This document shows, piece after piece, positions 22,501-33,701 of a stretch of DNA of 64,000 nucleotides. The stretch's first letter is position 1; each line of letters starts with the position of its first letter. Location of the stretch: assembly GCA_017979445.1 (NCBI GenBank), contig CM030706.1, positions 17,470,967 to 17,534,966 of the forward strand, read 5' to 3'. The stretch is from Akebia trifoliata. Its lineage: Eukaryota > Streptophyta > Magnoliopsida > Ranunculales > Lardizabalaceae. The translations under genes were made by a program, and so were the position numbers. The notes beneath the pieces were generated by a model. That model saw nothing but the letters and a program-made list of their open reading frames with translations. It did no database searches and had not been told where the DNA came from.

Positions 22501-23465
22501 GCTAGTTTTCAAGCTACTCAGAAAGGATACACCAAAGAAATGTAATAAAGACTATCAGGAAGCATTTGATAAAATTAAGCAATATCTGCTCAATCCACCA
22601 GTCTTGGTCCCTCTTACTCCAAGACGACCTTTGCTAATGTACATCTCAGTACAAGAAATGTCAATGGGGTGTGTGCTAGGGCAACATGATAAATCAGGAC
22701 GGAGGAACATGCCATCTACTATCTCAGCAAGAAATTCACCGAGTACGAAGCAAAATATTCAACGCTTGAGAAGACTTGTTGTGTATTAGTCTGGGCATCT
22801 CAATGACTACATCACTATTTGCTTAGTTACTCGATTATGCTTATTGTCAGGATGGACCCCCCTAAAGTACCTTTTCGACAAATCAACGCTAACAGGTCGC
22901 ACTGCAAAATGGCAACTATTATTATCTGAGTTTGACATCACATATGTCACTCAAAAAGTCATCAAAGGGCAACCCATCGCCGACCACCTAGCTGAGCACC
23001 CGTTGCCTAACTACGAGCTATTGAAGACAAACTTCCCCGATGAAGCCATATCATTTACCGAGATTGAGGACGATGACGAAGAACCGGACTGAAAAATATA
23101 CTTTGACGGAGCAGCTAATCAGAAAGGAAACGAAATAGGGACAGTCTTGATTTAACCAGATGGGTCTCACGTGCTAGTTGCAATCAGACTTAAGTTCCAA
23201 TGTTCTAACAACGAGGCTGAATACGAAGCATGCATAGTAGGGTTGAAAGCAGCACTAGAGCTCGAGGTAGATGAAATTGATGTGTTTGGAGATTTAAGCT
23301 TAGTAATCTATTAGACGATTGGAGAATGGAAGACTCGAGAACAAATATTGATCCCTTACCATGAGTATCTCGAAGAATTAAGCTCAAGCTTTAAAAAGGA
23401 TTTCATTCACATATATACTGAGAGCTAAGAATCAATTTGTAGATGCACTAGCTACGCTTGCTTTA
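22501..23465 (+). pseudogene. Ogre RNase H domains (retroviral and archaeal type)
   Basis: First RNase H in pieces: PVLVPLTPRRPLLMYISVQE (22,598), CVLGQHDKSGR, RTAKWQLLLSEFDITYVTQK (22,896) and IKGQPIADHLAEHPLP. The second, archaeal-type RNase H is characteristic of the Tat lineage. It starts YFDGAANQKGNEIGTVLI at 23,099, then CSNNEAEYEACIVGLKAALE and VDEIDVFGDLSLVIY, followed by TAG at 23312-23314 where a Gln codon is expected. It ends near SICRCTSYACFNDK in a shifted frame. The catalytic Asp and Glu of the first motifs are still present. Confidence 0.85.
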
Positions 23466-24746
23466 ATGATAAGTATTTTAGAAGATCTAGTCATCGACCC
23501 CATTGAGATTGGAATTCAAGATGAACCGACCTATTGTCTACCTGTAGAAATGGAAGAGCCCGAAGATAAGCCTTGGTACTCGGACATTAAGGCATATCTC
23601 GAAAATCGAACCCTCCCATCTGATGCAACGCCAAATGATCACAGGACCATTCAGAAATCAGTAGGCCAATTCTTCTTGAGCAATGGTATTTTGTACAATA
23701 AATCACATCACGAAGTCCTGCTCCGATGTGTGGTAGAAGCAGAAGCAAAACGACTGATCTAGACCTATTGGTCGACAATGGAAAGTAACTGCTATTAGTA
23801 TGTTCGCAAATGCCATCTATGCCAGATATAAGCCAACAAGATCAATGCTCCACCTTCAAAACTGCATAATATGACCACCCTTTGGCCCTTCTCACTTTAG
23901 GGCATGGACGTCATCGGGCAATCTCGCCAAAAGCTGCAAACGGGCATCTCTTCATCTCAGTTACTATCAACTACTCACTAAATGGGTATGAGTTGCTTCA
24001 TATGCCAATGTCACTAAAAGCAATATCCTGAAGTTTGTCAAGACAACATTATCTGCAGATATGGACTTCCCAGCGGATTAGTAACGGACAGTACCAAGAA
24101 CTTCAAGAATAAGGATATGATCAAGATGTGAAAAGACTTCCAGATCACTCATCACAACTCTGTACCCTACAAACCTAAGATGAACGGAGCAGTCGAGGCA
24201 ATCAACAAGAATATCAAGAAAATTATCGAGAAGATGACAGTTATGTACAAAGATTGGCACAACATGTTACCTTTTGCTCTTCACGCCTATCTAAATTAGT
24301 TCAGGACTTCAACCGGGGCAACGCCATATTCTCTGGTATACAGAATGAAAGCAGTCTTACCCATCGACGTTGAGATTCCCTCTCTTCGAACCTTAAAAGA
24401 AGCATAATTAGATAAAACTGAATGGATTCAAGCTCGATTTGATCAACTGAATCTGATAGAGGAGAAGCGTCTTGCAGCCATTTGCCATGAACAAATCTAT
24501 CAACGACGAATAGCTCGTGCCTAAAATAAAAAAGTCAAGCCTAGAGATTTCTCACTAGGAGGCATTGTTTTGAAAAAAATTTTACCAATCCAAGAAGACG
24601 CTAGGGGAAAATTTTGACCAAATTATAAAGGACCATTCATTGTACAGAAGGTAATGACGGGAGGAGTTCTGATCCTTACAGAAGTGGATGGACAAGTCTT
24701 CCCGCAACTGATCAATGCTGACATTGTCAAGAAATACTATGCTTGA
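23466..24746 (+). pseudogene. Ogre integrase pseudogene
   Basis: Open to 23762 (WYSDIKAYLENRTLP, DHRTIQKSVGQFFLSNGILY), then the zinc-binding region CHLCQI. Core: WPFSL, stop, GMDVIG (23,890), GLVTDSTKNFKNKDM with the second Asp near 24,085, and YKPKMNGAVEAINKNIKKII with the Glu near 24,190. The end reads FIVQKVMTGGVLILTEVDG and INADIVKKYYA, stop TGA 24744-24746, the usual C-terminus of Tat integrases. Stops fall at conserved positions, for example TAG 23796-23798 (Gln), TAG 23898-23900 (Trp) and TGA 24615-24617 (Trp). Confidence 0.88.
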
Positions 24747-26209
24747 GAGCCGAGACTGAGATGATGAAAGGCCGTCTTTGCTATCATAAACTAACTATCA
24801 ACCCTAGTCAACCCTTTTGAACCATCACGTTCATTTCTTAACCTAAGACTGGGGCAAGTCAACATAACAAAACATAACAAAAAAAGAAAAAGAGAAAAAA
24901 AAGAAGAGAAAAACAGAAAATCAAGAAGAAAGTATCAAATTACTCCTGGCCCGCATGAGGATAAACTGTGAACAACTAAAAAATACAAAAAATCAAAACA
25001 GTTAAAAACTCGGACACTTGATCTGAGCTCAACCCAAATCTCCAGCCTAAACAAGCTCGAGAGACGCTGGGAGGAGACATAGATCACCTTTTCGAAACAA
25101 AAATAAATGAAACCCATGTCTAGCCCACTTTAGATAAACTAAGACCCAGACCTTAACCTTTTTGTATCCTTTCACTACCATAAGCCTAAGCCAACGTTTC
25201 GTCCCACTAAAAGTCTTTTCTCATCTGGGAATGTTCTAGGACAACACAATGACAATGGCAACACCAATAATTTTGCGACTTGGTCCAGACCTCAAAGCCT
25301 TTTTAGTCGTTGGAAGACTCGAGAGGGGAATCTAGGTCGGATATTAAAAAAAAAGAGTACTTGAAGTGTAGAGTAGCTGATCTCGCGGCTCAACTTGAGT
25401 TGCCAACCACGAATAGTCGTCAGCAAACTCGAGAGGAGAATCTAGATAGATTACTCATGAAAGAGTACCACTACAAGAGTAGCGTCGCCGATCTCGTAGC
25501 TCAACCTGAGTCACCAAGCCACAAAGACGCAAAGACTCTGAGTAAGAACTGTGATATAAAAATCCAAAAAAAAGTACAAGCATAATCTGAAAAGGGCATA
25601 GTGAAAACCCGAAAGGGCGCTATGAATCAAAGAATTAGACTATGGAAAGATCAAATCCACCGCATGATGAAAACCCTAAAAGAGGGCGTCGATACGCAAA
25701 AATCTGGAAACCTGGTCTGGTGAAAATCATAATTGGCACCAGGAGCAATAAATGGAAAAAAAAAAGAACTCCTGGCCCGCAAGAGTATAAACTATGAACG
25801 ATAAAAATCTATCCCAAAAACCAATGGTCCAAGCAGATAATAGTTTTCCAACACCAGGGCAATGGGGATGACTCTAAAGGAACCAAAATGATACTTGATG
25901 CTCGTATCCTCTATGGTTGGCAAAAATACCAAGACCATTACAATTAAAGATTTTACAAACTTTGAATTTATCATACTTATTTGATAAATACATTTCATTA
26001 GATTTCAAAAACTACTATTTTGGCCAATGAAGACAAATCTAGGTTTCATTCAACAAAACTTCGTGTTGTTAGGAATAATAGATACACCTAAGGCCAAGTA
26101 AGTCAAAACCTATTTTCTTTGCATTAAATCTTTCAACATTTTGCATACATTCAGATAATGTCAAGAAAATACAAAAAAAAAGAATGGGAATACAACACGT
26201 AGCTCGTCA
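24747..26209 (+). other. 3' untranslated region of the Ogre element with a 120-bp duplication
   Basis: A-rich start (24,880-24,920), then at 25316-25555 two copies, 120 bp apart (ACTCGAGAGG at 25317 and 25437), of a unit encoding a Glu/Arg-rich peptide with VADLAAQLELP-like text. The open frame 25310-25585 is a product of this duplication. From about 25,590 the phrases CTCCTGGCCCGCAAGAG (25,766) and CTCCTGGCCCGCATGAGG (24,943) recur, marking another dispersed repeat. No protein was recognised. Confidence 0.5.
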
Positions 26210-27545
26210 AACATCATGGTAAGATATAAAAAAAGAGTCAAGGCGTTCCTCCAAAGCATGAATCTAGGCAGCTTGGCTTGTCATCACTCTTTCAGCATTT
26301 TAAGCATCACGACTCACCAAATATGCTGTAAAATCATCAAAATGAGGACATTGGGCAAGTTTGTCCCTCAACTCAGCAACTTCGGCTCGAAGCTTAGTCA
26401 TTTCGCCACTATCACTAGATCTCGATCGTGCAATTTGGGACTCCTCCACTTGACCTCGATAATCAAAGAAGAATGAAGCACCAGGACGTGCTCGAGGCAC
26501 TATCAGCAATAGCCTTCTAGATATGAGTTCTCGAATCTAATGTAAGTATGACAGGAATAGGTGAGATGCAAAAATGGGTTGACTCAAAACCTCAACTCGG
26601 CCCCATTCTTTCACAAGTCAACTCAAAAAGACGGTTGATAAGGGACCAATCAGTTCACCAAAATTCTCAGGGATGATCACACCTTGATCATAACCAAAAT
26701 TTGGAAGGACCTGGAGGGGTACATAATGAGTCGCCCTTAGAGACCAATCAAAACAAGGAAACGGGCCCCATCAATTGCAATCACGGGAGACCCTTGAGGT
26801 TGGAATGCACCAACCCATCGCACTCTTTCATCATCAAGGTTGCAAATAAAGGCATATCACTCTTCTTTACCACTTGAAGCCAAGGGAGCTACTCGCCTCA
26901 ACATCATGAACACGAGATTGGCATTAACACAAAAAGGTGGTTAACGGTTTCGATTGAAACCACGTGGTCCATAAACCAAAACTACAAAAATAGGGGCATT
27001 CTAAACTTTTGAAAAACTAGTAAATTTAAATTCAAATCTATGTTAAGTTTGGAGTTTACCTGTAGGAGTGGAGCACATCTTCAAAATATTCGATCATGAC
27101 CAGATAAACAAGCCGTGAGGGATTGGAACATTTCACTCAAAAGCATCAATGCTAACCGGCGTTCCTCCCGAATTTGTTGTATCACATGAATTTCCCCACT
27201 ACCCGGAAATAAGAGTTGACTCGCCACCATTAAAGTAAGGGCATTAAAATGAACCAACGGTCTCGAGGGATCCGTAAGACGCTCAACCAAGAATGACTTA
27301 AACATTGTCTTCAAAGTTGGAAGCCTTGCCTCGGTAACCACGCAAAGGCGGAACAACAACCATACTCGACATCTCGAGACCTAACAATACTTCAAACTTT
27401 TCAATGGTGGGAGTCATTTCGTGCTCTCCAAATCGAAAGAGGTTGAGCTCGGGAACTCAACACCCTAACATAGCCTCGATCAAACTCCATTGCAATGGGA
27501 CCTTAGGCAAGGAGAGTGTGTACACCAGCTTATTCAAACCCCATT
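26210..27545 (-). pseudogene. Antisense ORF with plant mobile domain (PMD), decayed
   Basis: On the strand opposite to gag-pol, reading leftward from 27,545: WGLNKLVYTLSLPKVPLQW, LIEAMLGC, then NLFRFGEHEMTPTIEKFEVL and LGLEMSSMVVVPPLRGY. The FGEMTPTLED..LLGL-type motif is the hallmark of the plant mobile domain (PF10536). After a frame change 27,359-27,081 is open (EARLPTLKTMFKSFLVERLT, ALTLMVASQLLFPGSGEIHV). Further pieces include SKFWL/FGYDQGVIIPENFGELIGP near 26,700. The C-terminus at 26509-26300 is a short coiled coil (SSDSGEMTKLRAEVAELRDK). PMD ORFs in antisense between integrase and 3' LTR are known for Tat elements; host PMD proteins act in silencing and genome stability. Several stops; not functional. 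Confidence 0.75.
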
Positions 27546-27745
27546 GAACCTTCTCACAAATAAAATAAAATAAAATAAAAAATCAAAGAAATCAAAAGAA
27601 TTTAAAAATAAAATAAAAATACAAAATAAAATCAAAAATCAAAAATAAAAACACTCAAATAAAAAAATAAAAAAAATAAAAAAATCAAAAATCAAAAATC
27701 AAAAAATAAAAAAAAATCAAATAGAATTTCAAAAAAACATTTTCG
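27546..27745. repeat. A-rich low-complexity tract
   Basis: Repeats of AAATAAAATAAA and AAATCAAAAATC with hardly any G or C for about 200 bp, immediately 5' (on the minus strand) of the antisense PMD ORF, so it could be its leader or promoter region. Confidence 0.85.
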
Positions 27746-27882
27746 AGTTGCACTCAACTCCGATTTGTCAAAGCAGTCTCAAAGAAATATCTGAATTTCA
27801 AAACTCATCGAATTTTTGTCAAAATCTGAGATCTCACACGAGCTCCACGCCATCGAGATCAAGGAATTAATAAGGTAAAACT

Positions 27883-28848
27883 TAGGGGTATACATTGGAT
27901 TGGGTAAATCCGAGAACCAAACCAATTTGAAGCCTTTTGGATTGGATTGGTTCGGATTGAGCATGGTTTGGTTCAGGTATGGATTGTACATAAAAAAATC
28001 TGATTTATTTGGTTCGGTTCCGGATTAGGGGTATAATAGAACCAAACTAATCCGAGAACCGAACTAATCTGAAATATCTATTATAATATATATATATATG
28101 TTTATTTAAAAATAAAACTCTTTCTTAGTTTCGTTGATCTATTATCTATTTCTCTCTTCTTCAAGTTTGAAGAAAATCTAGTCGTCGTTCGTCTCCCTCA
28201 CCTAGTCGGAAAACGAAAAGGTTACCCATCTCTCTTTCTCTCTTTCACAACTATGTTAGTATGTTACGAAAAGGTAACTCATCAAAGTCTTCAACTTTAT
28301 CTCCTCTATTTTTTTCTAATAAAAACTCATAAAAAATGTACACAAATATCTCTTTCAACTCTCAAATTGATCAATCCTTTTATGGAAAAACTTTTTCAAA
28401 GAGTTTGATTTCTTATTTTTTTATGAGAACCTTTATGCTGTATTTGTTAGATGAAATATACTATACAAACCTAGGCTTAGATTTGTTAATCTACCATTTA
28501 TGGATTAGTTTCCTCACTAATCCATCCAAAATACCAATTTTAAATTGTAATTTTTTTTTAGTCTCATTGAGCTTCCTCTAATTTTCAATTTATATAGATT
28601 TCAGTCAAAATTTAATCATAAAATTATTTTTATTTTAAAAATAGGCAATATTTATGATTTGATCCAAAGGGTTCCTCTTTTGAAAGAAAAAATACTAGTT
28701 TTTCTATTTTGAAAGTATGAGAACCGAGAACCGATCCGAACCAAGGTTGGATTGGATTGGTTCGGTTTCAAATTTGTAGAACCAATCATGTTTGGTTCGG
28801 TTCCAATTTTGTTAAAATTCGAACCAATTCGAACCATGTGCACCCCTA
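27883..28848. mobile_element. Non-autonomous hAT-type element, 966 bp
   Basis: Flanked by a perfect 8-bp direct repeat gtaaaact at 27875-27882 and 28849-28856. Ends are TAGGGGTATACAT and, reverse-complemented, TAGGGGTGCACAT (11 of 13 identical). Both subterminal regions, about 200 bp each, are full of GGTTCGG, GAACCGAA and GGATTGGATT motifs in both orientations, as expected for transposase-binding repeats. The centre (28,080-28,650) is AT-rich and has no transposase; the open frame 28336-28581 is not recognised. It sits in the 3' untranslated region of the Ogre element and so is younger than it. Confidence 0.92.
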
Positions 28849-28856
28849 GTAAAACT

Positions 28857-29016
28857 CTGTCAGACCTCGTACTTGAGTAACCATTTTCTACAAAAGTCAT
28901 CAATAGAATTGATAATTCAAAGTCGTGTTTTTGCAGAATTTTTTTGGCCCGTACAAATAAGGGTTTAATCTATTCTTTACAATTCTTTGCACGCAATTCC
29001 TGCAAAGAAGGACAGC
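28857..29016 (+). other. End of Ogre internal region with polypurine tract
   Basis: The last bases before the 3' LTR, GCAAAGAAGGACAGC (29,002-29,016), are purine-rich and directly abut TGTAGTTACCCC. This is the place of the plus-strand primer. The tract is interrupted by pyrimidines, as expected in an old copy. Confidence 0.6.
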
Positions 29017-31323
29017 TGTAGTTACCCCAATTTGAATGGGCTCCCACTTGAAAGGGCCTAAAAATACAGATTTTTCAACAAAAGTTGCCAACGGGCCTTA
29101 AAGGCCCAAATCATTGAAAAACGACATTTTAATTGATTTGGAAGATCCTAAGACTCCTTAAGAGCCTAGTGGGCCCACCCAAAAAGATTTGGTGCACCCC
29201 ACCTTCACTGTCCCGCTCACGAAATTAAAAATACCTGATTTTCAATAAAAGTCGCCAACGGGTCTAAAAAGTCCAATTTGCCAACACGTGGCATTTTGAT
29301 TAATCCAATGATTCTAAAAATCCCTACAAAGATAAAAAATGTAAAATGAGACTTGGGATACCCACTACTCTCCACCGCTCCACCTCCGAATCCGAAAAAG
29401 CCCTAAGCCCGTTCAAAGCCCACGAACCTTCAATTCACTAAAAATACGTCTCTCATCTTACCCCTTAACCTAAATCCAATCCCACATTACCTAAAGACAT
29501 ACCCACCCCTCAAAATCCAATCCAAAATGACCCCAACCAATTCCTAAAACCCAAGCCCAATACCCCTAAGCCCTTATCCATATCCAATTCACATCCAACC
29601 CATTATCATAGCCCATAAACCACAACCCACATCAACCAATCACCCTTTTATCATAAAAAATGCCAAATGTCATCCTCCACTCTCACCTCCCTCATTTAAC
29701 TACCTACCCCCATCACCTTTCTCTAACAATCCATCTACCCACATCATTTCTCTCCAAAAATCACCTCAACACATACCCTTCCCTAACTTACCCACCTCAG
29801 TCTTCTCTAACACAATCAACCACTCACATCACAACCCATATCCTTTACACCCTAACCTATCATCTTTCTCTAAACACTCCACGAACTCACACCACAACCC
29901 ACACCTTCCCGAATCATTTCTTACAAAAACCCATTCTCATAAACCTAACCAACACTCCTTCTCTTCAATCAAATATTTACTCTCACTAATCAATTCATCT
30001 AATCACCCCATCTCCCCATCCTTTTAACACATTCATCATCTCATTAAACCTCCTAAAACTCAAACACCTAACCACTTACACTACTCATTCTCCTAAATCT
30101 AAACACCTTACCTCTTCAATTAACCTAATACTCAATCAAACACCTAACATCTTACACCCCCATTCTCACCATCACACATCACTCATCTCATCTCACCAAA
30201 TACTTCACCCAAATAGATTGGGTAAGATCCAAATCATTTGGATCCAAACACTACTTATTTTTACTTATTACACAATTACCCTCTCCTACACTCTAAATTT
30301 CATACCCTTCACTTTTAAAACCTATGTCATTCTCTACTCTCCTAAGAATTCACTCCATTATATCCTTAAAATATACTCCCAACACTTATAAATACCCCCC
30401 ATCCCCTTCCAAAAATGGTTATTAATTCTTCCTTACCAAGTCTTACCAATTCTCCCTTACCAAGTCTTACCAATTCTCCTTACCAATTCTCTCCTCAAGT
30501 CTCACATAAAAATACTACCCTCAACTCAAATTCTCTCATCATCTCTCCTCAAAAAAGGTAACGTTCTCATAAGCTATTAAGGACATAAAAAAGAAGAATC
30601 TAAGAAGAAGAAGAAGATTGAAGCTTCAAAGTGGGTTCAAAGAAATCCCCCCATCTTTTTTTCTCTTTACCCTCTCCACCCTCCCTCTCTACTGTCCCCT
30701 CATCTCTTTATTTTATTTTTTAGACGAACTTAGGATAAATGCTCCCCTTCTCTTATCTCCGGTAGATTGGACTCTGGTTCGGTCGAAAGTATAAGGGTTG
30801 TAACCACTTTTCAAACAAAATCAATTTTAAAGCCTTTAAACTGTTTTAAGGCAACGATATTTGAATCCTTCTCAACTCATGAGTATGGATTCGTAGCCAT
30901 AGCCAACACTCTTCAAAATTGATTATGTCCAAGGCTAATGCCCTCTAGTATCATCTCCTTCAATGAGATGATCCTTACAAGCCTAAGCCGAAAATAACCC
31001 TTACTTAGGATACAAGTCACCAACACGTTGCACTTTATTTTGTTTGCAATTTTATTAAAAAATGATTGAATTATGTTGAGGTTACCAACACTTGGCGAGG
31101 AGAAAAGGTTGCCTAACACCTTCCATTTTTTTCCAGACGAGCCGCTTATCCCGATTTCAAGGTTTGATTAGTACCTTATCCATCGTGAGTCACTAAAACG
31201 CCAAAATGTCACTTTTTTGAAAATGTACATCGGGTGACCATTCACACCCTCTTACAATATGAATGGTGGTGACTCCAAACCTTTGTAGGTATGGTACTCG
31301 TAATCAAGGATCATGTATCTACA
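29017..31323 (+). repeat. 3' LTR of the 19.3-kb Ogre element
   Basis: Starts TGTAGTTACCCCAATTTG and ends ATGTATCTACA, giving TG...CA ends. It aligns with 12054-14346 throughout with scattered substitutions and small indels, for example a 14-bp difference near 29,495 and an extra CTTACCAAGTCTTACCAATT repeat at 30,440-30,480. The G-poor segment is present but broken by single G residues at 29800, 29883 and 29911. TATA box at 30387-30394. Confidence 0.93.
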
Positions 31324-32763
31324 GTACAAAAATTAAACTAGCTCTTGTGTTAACATAATCAGGGATAAACATGCAATCGAAAGTAAATTACTCTTGGATA
31401 TTCGTTCATCAACCCACACATAACACAATAATGTAAAATGGGTGTGATTCTGACATTTTACCATTCCATCCCTTTTTTTCAATATTGGCACTTTTCAACT
31501 TCTTAAACACAAATTCTTTTTTTCGATATTTACCAATTCAATATAACTTCATTGAACATTAAAATATTTTTTTCACTTTCAGGTTCATTTTGATCATTGA
31601 AATTGAAAATATTATAAAATTAGGACTAAAACGGGGTCCGAGCTGATGCACAAAATCAAACTGTCAAAACTAGATTTTGTAGTGGCACCAGCAGAATGGC
31701 ATGCGATAGATGGCGGTGGTACCGCCACTGTTGCTGACAGTACTAGGCAACCTATGCAAAAATTGGATTTTCATTCAATTCTTTAAGTTCTTCGTCGGTT
31801 CTTCGCTATACTACCCCTACCCATGTATCAATTATTAAAAACACAATTAAAACACATCAAATATGTACGTCTCACATGAATTTGAAATCAAAGAAGAAAA
31901 ATCTATGCTTTAAACACATCACAAGTTCAATAATAATCCTAAATGTAATTTTCAAAATCTACGAAAATAAAGGATGGATGTGGTTTATGTGTGAAAACAG
32001 TTGGGTAGTTTGCGAAGATCTCGATGGTGACGTTCTCTTTCCCTTCTACGATGGAGGGCGATTTGACTCTAACTCGATCAAACCTAAAGTGGAACACGTT
32101 GAAACCCACTTGATGATTTTTGATGAAAAATAAAAAAGTAAGAAAGGAAAATGAGGATCAAAGACCGTGAAGTTGTAGAGCTTGTCGACGCCTATAACTT
32201 TCTCTTCTTCATCAATGACCAACGAAATCTCATTCACGATAGATCTCGGTGCAAAGAAGGTTGAAACCATTAGATCCCAAATTGTCTAATCGACTAATTT
32301 TGACTTTTTAGAGAAGAAAATGAGAATAAAAAAAAAGACTTATTCTTTTATATATAAACCACATGTAGGGACAAAATTGGTAATTTTTAATTTGTTTCTA
32401 TTTTGGCGATAGTTCGACTTTTCGGGCTTAAAAATCGACGAATGAATACTCCATTCTTTATAATTTTTTGTTGCGGTCCTAATGGTGAGATCAGATTTTA
32501 TCAATTATCGTTCTAACAAAAATTCACCTTTTTAGACCTCGTTCGACATGAAAATCAAGTATTTCTTAACTTTTTCATTTGAGCCTACTTACAAGCTAAA
32601 GTATGTTTTTCAATCATTTTGAATCCAATAAAAAAGTCAGATTTCATTAAAAGTTATCAAAACAAAATTTGAATGTTTTACCTTAAGTCCCACTTTCAGA
32701 ATTTTCTCAAATTTCACTATTTGATTTTTCCTTGAGATATAAATTAAAACTTGGGATTTTACA
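31324..32763 (-). mobile_element. Chromovirus (Tekay-type) LTR, right part
   Basis: Continuation of the LTR begun at 10378, after the target duplication gtaca. The right end ...GGGATTTTACA (32763) corresponds to ...GAGGTATTACA at 61720. Shared blocks include GACCGTGAAGTTGTAGAG (32,164; compare 61,270) and the TTTTTGACTTTTT-rich end. On the minus strand TTTATATATAAAAGAAT at about 32,340 is a possible TATA box. The two parts of the LTR total about 3.1 kb, 2.76 kb without the palindromic element, against 3.0 kb for the intact relative. Confidence 0.85.
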
Positions 32764-32777
32764 TTCTCCCCCCTTAA
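32764..32777 (-). other. Polypurine tract of the chromovirus
   Basis: On the minus strand ATTAAGGGGGGAGAA directly precedes the LTR start TGTAAAATCCC. The same arrangement (AAGGGGGGATAA then TGTAATACCTC) occurs at 61721-61732. This fixes the orientation as minus and this LTR as the 3' one. Confidence 0.85.
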
Positions 32778-33630
32778 TAAAAATTTCAACCTCGAAATTT
32801 CAATATCGCATCCTATTCGTCAAATAATCTTTATGCTTGATATTCATATTGAATTCAATATCTCTACCTTTCGTTCTATATTCTACTTATCATGACATTT
32901 CCTCAAGGCTTTTGTCAAAACCATTATGATTTAAAATCTTACTCAAGAGGATAAATCCTACATTCCAACCATTTTTTCAATCGACTCTAATCAAAGATAT
33001 ATATATTTCCCCTTCTACCTAACATCAACCAATCTACCCATCTTCTTTAATCACATCCAATAACTTATTTCTCAATATTAAATACAAGATCTCATCATAC
33101 CAACTTATAAACCACAATATACACACTGCAACAAATTAACTACAATATGATGCACTTTTTATTATTAATATAATACAACATCGCGATATCAAATACTTTA
33201 TTACTCCTACATCACTTATAAATACACTACAAACTGTCTTTAGTTATTTTCACGACAACATGACTTCAACTTTGGAAGGGTCTACTAGTATCTCTTCACT
33301 TGAAACCACATGCCCTAAAAATTTTATCTTACAAAGCTAGAACTCACACTTGTTGAACTTGGCATATAGCCTATGTTCTCGTAAAATCTATGGTGTGATT
33401 ATGAGGTGTCTCTTGTGGTCCTACCTCGACTTAGAATAAATTAAAATATCATCCATAGATGACATGGTGTTTATATATGACATCCTGTCGAGGTATTCCC
33501 AAAATATTTGGTGCATAAGACCCATAATGTTTCTAATGCATTTGTTAGACTGAAAGGCACCAGTAAAAATTCGAAATGTCATAGCCTGGTGTAGACATGA
33601 GAATGTTCATCATGGTACCTCAATGCTATG
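32778..33630 (-). pseudogene. Chromovirus reverse transcriptase fragment
   Basis: At 33,600-33,220 on the minus strand a Tekay-type reverse transcriptase end can be read: MGLMHQIFWEYLDRMS, then a catalytic-box remnant MDDILIYSKSR, REHRLYAKFNKCEF, a stop, LCKIKFLGHVVSSEEILVDP and SKVEVM. RNase H, integrase and chromodomain, which should lie between this and the LTR, are missing or unreadable at 32,778-33,200. A large internal deletion is therefore likely. The fragment ends at about 33,630 against DNA of the next element. Confidence 0.8.
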
Positions 33631-33701
33631 TTATTTGGAGTTGCCACCATTCTTTTTTGAAAATGGGTGTGAATGGGAACCCGAAATGATTTTGAATTAT
33701 T
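33631..33701. other. Junction DNA with a GGAGTTGCCACC motif
   Basis: The short stretch between the chromovirus fragment and the copia LTR reads TTTGGAGTTGCCACCATTC, like the GGGAGTCGCCACC motif inside the Ogre LTRs (39,687 and 55,562). It may be a scrap of a similar LTR left by deletion. Low confidence. Confidence 0.3.

Larger units (their letters stand above)
12054..31323 (+). mobile_element. Nearly complete Ogre/Tat Ty3-gypsy retrotransposon, 19.3 kb
   Basis: Two direct LTRs (12054-14346 and 29017-31323) enclose 14.7 kb. The first is followed by a primer-binding site, and the second is preceded by a purine-rich AAAGAAGGACAGC. Flanking 5-mers are ataca (12049-12053) and gtaca (31324-31328), a target duplication with one G/A difference. 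The first base pair of the left LTR is TA instead of TG. Internal order is three minisatellites, gag, protease, reverse transcriptase, RNase H, second RNase H, integrase, a 3' region with an antisense ORF, and a hAT insertion at 27883-28848. Coding parts are riddled with stops and frameshifts, so it is dead. It interrupts a chromovirus LTR. Confidence 0.9.

Noticed and set aside
25310..25585. Small Glu/Arg-rich protein in the Ogre 3' region
   Set aside because: Created by a 120-bp duplication; no start context or conservation visible.
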